Shown: positions 58,020 to 64,000 of the stretch, piece after piece
Numbering within the stretch: the stretch's first letter is position 1
Layout of the letters: each line of letters begins with the position of its first letter
Origin: Neoceratodus forsteri
Taxonomy: Eukaryota > Chordata > Ceratodontiformes > Ceratodontidae
DNA: 64,000 bases
Reading direction: 5' to 3'
Assembly: GCA_016271365.2 (NCBI GenBank)
Contig: CM057454.1
Coordinates: forward strand, 692,803,501 to 692,867,500
Made by a program: the position numbers and the translations under genes
Notes under the pieces: model-generated
What the model was told of the DNA's origin: nothing
Database searches by the model: none
The model's input: the letters and a program-made list of their open reading frames with translations, nothing else

Positions 58020-59291
58020 AATGGTTTGTTATATAGAAATATATATATTATACAATGTGTATGCTTATATTGTCAGTGCAGTGTGCTAGAGAGGATATGA
58101 CAGTGATATGCACCTTGCACTCTTGAGGAAATGATGTCAGAACCCTAGGTATAAAGGAAGAGAATTTCCGGGGTGGATGGGGTGAGGGGTGGGTAGGGGT
58201 TGGGCCTAAACTGTGCCCTCATGAAACAATCAGCTAAAGCTCTGACCCACCACTGCAAGGTGCCTTCCTGTCAGCAAGATGCCCTACACAACAATTTGAC
58301 AGAGAAAATACCTGCTAATTAAACAGAGAAAAATTCCAGACATCCAAGTCAGACACAGGTAAACCTCCCCAGCCCCAAAACAGCCTGGTGATTTGTGCTC
58401 TGAAAGCAGTCAGCCCCAAAATAAGTCAGCTGTGCACCAGGACAGACACAGTAAACAGTATTCCATTCCTCAGGGTTTAAACTCTTCCTGCACTGAAAAT
58501 CTTAACAATTGTAACAAAAGTAAAGCAAGATTCACCTCCCTCTGTTGCTTGAAAGACTGTCTTTCCTGCTAATTCTAAGTTCCTTATTTCACCTTTCAGT
58601 TAGAAGTAGCCTCCACCTGCAGAATATCTGCTATAAACCAAAGACAATTGTAAGGTTCACCTCCCTCTGTTGTGAGCACAACTCACTTTCTTGCAAATCC
58701 TATGTTCAGTATTGCAGCTTCCAGCCAGAGGTAGCTTCACCTGAAGAATATTAGCTGTTCTGATGAGTTTGCTATAAAACACTTGCTTATAATACTGTTG
58801 TTCTCAGGTCTGTAAGACTCTTCCAAAGCTACTGGCTGATAAGTAGCTATGATGTAAGCACTTCCTGACACAGTCTGGCCTGGCCTTTTAAGGCACACAC
58901 AGATAAACACAAAAAACAGTTTCCACCCCCTGGGGCACTGTCTGGGTCAAATACACAGCCTGTACCTGCACTTACTTCAGGACTTATGACAAATTCTTAG
59001 CCCAGGGTTTAAACTCTTCCTGCACTGAAAATCTTAACAATTGTAACAAAAGTAAAGCAGTATCCACCTTCCTCTGTTGCTTGAAAGACTGTCTTTCCTG
59101 ATAATTTTAAGTTCCTTATTTCACCTTTCAGTTAGAAGTAGCCTCCACCTGCAGAATATCTGCTACAAACCAAAGACAATTGTAAGGTTCACCTCCCTCT
59201 GTTGTGAGCACAACTCACTTTCTTGCAAATCCTATGTTCAGTATTGCAGCTTCCAGCCAGAGGTAGCTTCACCTGAAGAATATTAGCTGTT
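58020..59291 (-). repeat. Direct repeat, 532-bp period, upstream of CR1 copy 3
   Basis: 58471-58759 and 59003-59291 match at about 97 percent by eye over 289 bp (cagggtttaaactcttcctg start, ttagctgtt end). Between them lies a 243-bp non-matching stretch. They sit upstream of the CR1 ORF1 start. The segment at 58000-58140 between ORF1 and the repeat is AT-rich and does not look CR1-like, so the link to the CR1 is inferred. Confidence 0.8.
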
Positions 59292-60904
59292 AACAGATTA
59301 AAACAGTTAAAATCATTAAAAGAAATTCAGCTAGAGCAGAATAATTCATTCAGTCAATATTCTAAATATGCAGTTTCCCACAAAAAGTATTCAGATGTAA
59401 TATCTTTCAGTCATGATGGAATGTGATACTGGCTTCTACTGCATATGTGATCTGTTGCTTTTTTAATGTAAAAGAAGATTCTGCATTTCACTTTTCAGCT
59501 GCTGGTGGTACTACTGTCTCCCAACCAGAAGGCCACAGATTCCAGTCTTACACCAGTGTTTTTGACTCATGTCCAGCACTGTTATAGAGTAATATTGCGC
59601 AGACGCTGAAGTTAAGTTTGCTGGACTCACCATAAACTGACATTTGTGGCTCTGGTAAGGAGGGTCTGAGTTTTTTTTGCCTTCCCTTTTGCAGTTTGAC
59701 AATTCAACAGCATGATGCGGTGCAGTTTTATACACTGATGATCCTGGATCACTCACTGAGCTTGTGTATGTCACCTGACCTGCAACTATCAATACTAAAG
59801 CTCATGATCACCTCATGCTGTCATGCTTCAGTGCCATTTGCTGCTCTTTCTTGACAGAGAAGGATGTTGATACTAAGAGCTCACTAGTTCATTATAAAAA
59901 TACTTATTTTTTATCCAATCTTATAGTTAGCTAGTTAACAGTATTTAATTGTTGTTTCTGTTAAGGGCAGACCAGCAATGCATGTGCTGTTGTGCAGATG
60001 TGTACATGTAGTGTTTGCCTGCTGTACCTGCAGTTCCAACATTCAGCAGATCTGGGACATTGGGAACATCAGCAGGGAACAAGGACAGGGCAGGGGGATT
60101 CTCACAGGTTTTATTTTAAAGTTAATTTTTATTTTAATGACTGTTGGTTTTATAGGATGGAGAACCTTCTTTTTGTGAGCCAGCTAGCCAGTAAGGAAAA
60201 CAGTGTACAGTATGAAAATGAAGTTGGTTGTTGTATGATACTTGGGAGTGTATTAGGCCTCTCGACTCATTGTAACTCAGTGGGTTTTGTCAGTGTGGTT
60301 GAGGGCTGCTGCTTTTGCTCATTGTCTCAAACATCATGTTACATAGTCATCTCATCTTCAACATACACATTTCTGTTGTGAGCCATCATAGTTTGTGCCA
60401 CATCCTGCTGAACCATAGTGTCATATATATAATGTAGAAAACATGTAGAAATGAACAAGAAAAGGAACAGATATGTGGTAAGAGGTGCAGATAAGGGTTC
60501 TACCATGCCATTTCCAATTCTGGGTACAACATCTGCAACTTGTAGGTGTAGAGATAGTAATGGAGGGACTGGAAGTCATAGGGCTGTGAGGACCAGGGCT
60601 GGGTGCATGATAGTATATTCAAAGTAACCATGCTTTGGTAGTCCACAGAAGCCTACTGGTTCCATTCTTACCCCCAGCAGCCTTTCTAGGCTGTCTTCTA
60701 GTGCATCTGATGACACTAGCCTGAGTCATCTAGAAACATGTGGGTTTCCTCTTCCCTTCATGTGCTGCTAATTCCAATTCTGTTTACCCTACACAAGAAT
60801 AAAATCGAAATGATCCATCCATAAATGTAAAACCAACCACTCCCCATTTCTGTTTGTTATCAATAACACAGCAAAAGCTACCACAGCTACCTGTTTGTGG
60901 ATAT

Positions 60905-61600
60905 TTATTTATTTATTGAAATCTCAGATTACAACCTTTGAGCTGGAAGCTCATTTACAAAGGTTCCATGTCATGACAAAACAGGGCTACAGTAGTTAAA
61001 TTATGTAAGTCAAAACTGTTAACAAAGAAAACAAACAGGAAATTCTGATACAGACATTTAACATGTAGGATTATAAAGATACATATCTTATGGTACAGTA
61101 TATGCAGCAACAAAATCACATTTAACGTAAGTGCAATAATAATGCAAGGAAGGAGAAGGTGAGTGGACCATGGATGGGAAGGGACTAGTAGCAGGGGGTG
61201 AGGGGAGAAGAGGGATAGTGAATGAAGGACTATGAGAGGGCATGAGAGGAGGACTGGAGCAGCCAAGTAGGCCTTGTCAAAAATTAGCAGATGAGAGGAG
61301 TAGATAGTGGGAGGAATGTGGGGGGATGGGGTGGGGCATGTAGATCTGGGTGGGAGCATGGGGGAGATGGAGGGACATGGCTGGGGAAACTGAGGGAGGC
61401 ATTGAAAGAAATATGAAGGTGGGGGATGTAGTAGGGGAAAAGTGGAGGTGTTGATAGGGGCTTGAGCAGGTAGCAGTCATAACAGCTTAGGGTTGCAAGA
61501 TAGTCACAAAACTTAGCTTTGTATGGGCCAGGTTTAATATTGGATAGCATGACCTCACTGAGAGAGTTTAGCCAGAGGGGAGTACGATATAAGAAAGATC
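60905..61600 (-). mobile_element. Possible LINE 3' end (Rex1/L2-like)
   Basis: The minus strand ends in an AAATAAAT run (60905-60920) after a CTCAAAGGTTGTAATCTGAG-type trailer, similar to many CR1/L2/Rex1 3' ends. A frame reading LWLNSLSEVM, KFCDYLATLSCYDC (61590-61480) precedes it. No catalytic motif remains, so family and 5' border are unsure. Confidence 0.4.
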
Positions 61601-62475
61601 AAAAAGGAGGAGAAGAAGAATGATACTGTAATTATTGGTTTGCATTGAACCACTATATGATAATTGTTCCCATGTCATGCATAAGCACCATACACACCAG
61701 TTCTACTCACTCATCCACTGTACAAGAGGAAGGGGATACTATACATTCAGATAGTTCCAGATGTTTCACAATATATCCAAAGAGATCCTCTATGGAGGTG
61801 CACAGTGGTACTGCAAGCAGGCAGGTAATTTCTCTAGAGATATCACAGAACTTACAGGAAATACCTGACCATATATTTGGCTGAAACTGAGGTAAGTCTA
61901 TCTGGAGCACTGGCACTATGGTAATCCTGTCAACAGAGGAAAAAGTACAGTTGTTTATAAGAGGAGGGTGAGTTATACCTATATCACAGTGTTGCAAAAT
62001 AAAGTGAGTAGTACCAAAGCAGCCTTAAAGGGTACGTGCCAGTGAAGTAAAGGATATGGAAGTATATAGCAACTGTCAGAGGTGCACAAAATTGAATCAT
62101 AGTTGGAGAAGGTAGAGAAGGAGGAATTATGCAACAAATTAGAAAGGGCAGAGGGATGTATATCTATGAGAGGTGTGGCACAGGGAAGCAAGAGAGGAGA
62201 AGGGGCAAGGGAAAGACACATGAGAGGAGGAGGAGGAGACTGAGAAGCGAGAATAAGCACAAGAGCAGGAGGAAACGCATGAGGAAGATACATGAGAGGA
62301 GGAGGAGGACTAGAGGGAAGAAGCAAGAAAGGAGTAGGGTCATTGGGAAGCACATTCACAAGATGAGGATAAAAACTGAGAGAAGCCTGACAAGTATAAT
62401 GCCAGTTACACAACTAACTAGTAGCAGTGAGTCTACTGAGGAGTGGAGATCATAGCAGGAGAGGACAGCAACATT

Positions 62476-62497
62476 ATATATATATATATATATATAA
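62476..62497. repeat. (TA)n microsatellite
   Basis: Eleven TA units. Confidence 0.9.
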
Positions 62498-63824
62498 TAA
62501 AAAAAGCAAAAGAGGAACTTAGGGAAATTTAAAGCCAAGTGCTGTCTCTGGTGTCATCCCCATAACAGTATATTGTAGTATTATCTGCTGCTTTTGCCCA
62601 TCCTGAGCAATGTCATTCCACAGTGCCTGTACAACCACAAACATCTTTAAGTCCCAACCCAAGCTCTTTTTGGTATCAATATCAATCAGCAAATAATTAA
62701 TGTTTGGCATTTATGCCAATACAATGCAAAAAGACACATAAAAGTTATAAAACACTCAGTGCAATGATTGATACATTTCTTTCATAGGGATATAATCATG
62801 TTATAAAAATTAAGGCTGATGTTAAACATTTTAAGTTCATTAGATAATATCAATGCTTTGACTCCACTTCATGGATACCATACTGTAGGGTTGGGCCTGG
62901 TTTCCTACATTCCAAGGGATACAGTACTTGACAATCCCTATGCAGACAGATGAGTATTAAAATGAAGTTAGAATTTTCAATAGCAGCGTGACATGGCATC
63001 AGATTACAAGAAAACCCATTCTCATACACATCTTATTTTTTAAGTTACACAGGGCAGCATCACCTTGTTTGATTTTTCCCAAGGTGTACTGTGATGCAAT
63101 CTACTGTATTTTCACAGAATTTAAAAATTTAACTGACTGATTTTTGTCAGCAAAAGCTAGAAGAATAAGAAGATTGTTATCTGGAAAGTAATAACCATTA
63201 GCAAGAAAGGAGCCCAGCTACTTTCTCTTTTTTATGCAGTTGGCAGAAAAGTACCACATGTCTAAAACTGCCAGATCCATTCATATCACATGAGCAAAAG
63301 GGAGATTGATTTTCAGACCTCTTTTGGAAAAATAATAAATTATTGTTATGAGAAACTTTAAACCTAAATATTGTCAAGATCTTTCTTCCTTTCTCATGGA
63401 TTAGGAATAATAGAGAGATATGGCTCCCAGTTACAGGTTTTCTTAGTTTTGGGTAACCATTTATTAAGTTTTGTTGTGTGTAACATGGTCAAATCAGATG
63501 AACAGCAATCTCTCTATATTTCTGTTTCTTTTTTTACATAGCCTCACATCTTGGATATGCATACTGCAAATATCAGTGAAAATAGTTTCCAGCCCCATAG
63601 GACAGACAACATTGTTAATAAATTGAAAGTACGGAAAAGATAGCTATCTAAATGAATAATTAATTTGCTCCTAATGCACAAGTTTGGAAGTAGTGAGTCA
63701 AGCAATTGCATTGTATCAAGATAAAAATACTTACTTTATAATTCTACTCTTTAAAAAGGAACACCCACATATCCTAGTAGAGCCAGAAGATACATATATG
63801 GGCTCCTATGTACAAAAAAAAGGA

Positions 63825-63860
63825 TTGCCTACACACCACTTATCTGAGGTGTGTAGGCAA
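63825..63860. repeat. 13-bp perfect hairpin
   Basis: ttgcctacacacc at 63825-63837 pairs exactly with ggtgtgtaggcaa at 63848-63860 across a 10-base loop. It may mark the end of a DNA transposon that continues past the window edge. Confidence 0.7.
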
Positions 63861-64000
63861 CCCTAAGTCTTAATGCTGCACAACATGGGTCCCGTGGACC
63901 CCTGGCAGCATTCACAAATTGTGTGCAAGGTGGTTTCATGCCCAATTCCATGGCCACATGGTCAGCAATGTGGTGGGGGCAGGCAGGATGCATATCTGGG

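Larger units (their letters stand above)
59292..64000. other. Anonymous sequence, no gene seen
   Basis: No domain-bearing frame. A minus-strand LINE-like end may lie at 60905-61600; purine-rich stretches lie at 61140-61460 and 62160-62345; a (TA)n run lies at 62476-62497; and a short hairpin lies at 63825-63860. A 96-codon minus-strand frame at 61997-61707 has no family I recognise. Confidence 0.5.

Noticed and set aside
62129..62455. 108-codon Arg/Lys-rich frame resembling a splicing-factor tail
   Set aside because: It lies on a purine-rich repeat tract; any frame there is basic. No flanking exon or start context supports a gene.
1..64000. CRISPR array, bacterial operon or prophage
   Set aside because: All coding evidence is from eukaryotic transposable elements. 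The tandem arrays have 290-532 bp periods, with no spacer pattern.
1..64000. Endogenous retrovirus or LTR retrotransposon
   Set aside because: No gag, protease, integrase or envelope motifs and no LTR pair were seen. The repeats at 30027 and 51636 belong to a Penelope-like element.

Overview
This window looks like intergenic DNA from a large, repeat-rich vertebrate genome. It holds decayed LINEs of several clades (CR1, L1/Tx1, Rex1-like and one unclassified APE-type family), a Penelope-like element (PLE) and PIF/Harbinger-type DNA transposons. That mix excludes bacteria and argues against a mammal. I favour an amphibian (caecilian-like) or similar non-mammalian vertebrate. This rests on element types and on the CR1 3' end that reads 'CATAGAAACATAGAA' on the opposite strand; I could not search for relatives. 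I see no host exon, rRNA, tRNA or CRISPR array, and no LTR retrovirus.

The window is best read as nested insertions. (1) 1-8650: plain sequence split by a complete 6.3-kb L1/Tx1-type LINE (minus strand, 814-7132) with a perfect 16-bp target duplication. (2) About 9140-27542: one old plus-strand APE-type LINE whose two ORFs are broken by five later insertions. These are an unknown 0.6-kb block, a Rex1-like LINE, a second full-length L1/Tx1 LINE (14875-21136), a 0.5-kb poly-A retroposon, and a CR1 that has lost its whole reverse transcriptase (22800-26822). (3) 27765-30026: a Rex1-like end, a CR1 tail and a striking 176-bp palindrome. (4) 30027-51864: a minus-strand Penelope-like element with a 230-bp terminal repeat at each end. 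Its 3' repeat was split by a third L1/Tx1 LINE (30196-36592, itself carrying a MITE) and by a CR1 (36635-42302). Its reverse-transcriptase core has been replaced by Harbinger DNA (43918-about 50000). (5) 51865-64000: mostly anonymous sequence with a fourth substantial CR1 copy (54056-57990) plus tandem upstream repeats and some purine-rich and hairpin DNA.

Nearly every coding region is a pseudogene. The exception is a three-exon gene at 48753-49918 (169 aa). It encodes a Myb/SANT-like DNA-binding protein and has matching splice phases and no stop. It lies next to a dead Harbinger transposase and a second, different Myb-like pseudogene.

Three points deserve attention: the three longer CR1 copies each have a tandem array upstream of ORF1, and the arrays look unrelated in sequence; the split terminal repeats and target duplications give a readable insertion order; and the Harbinger block has two Myb-like genes with one apparently intact.
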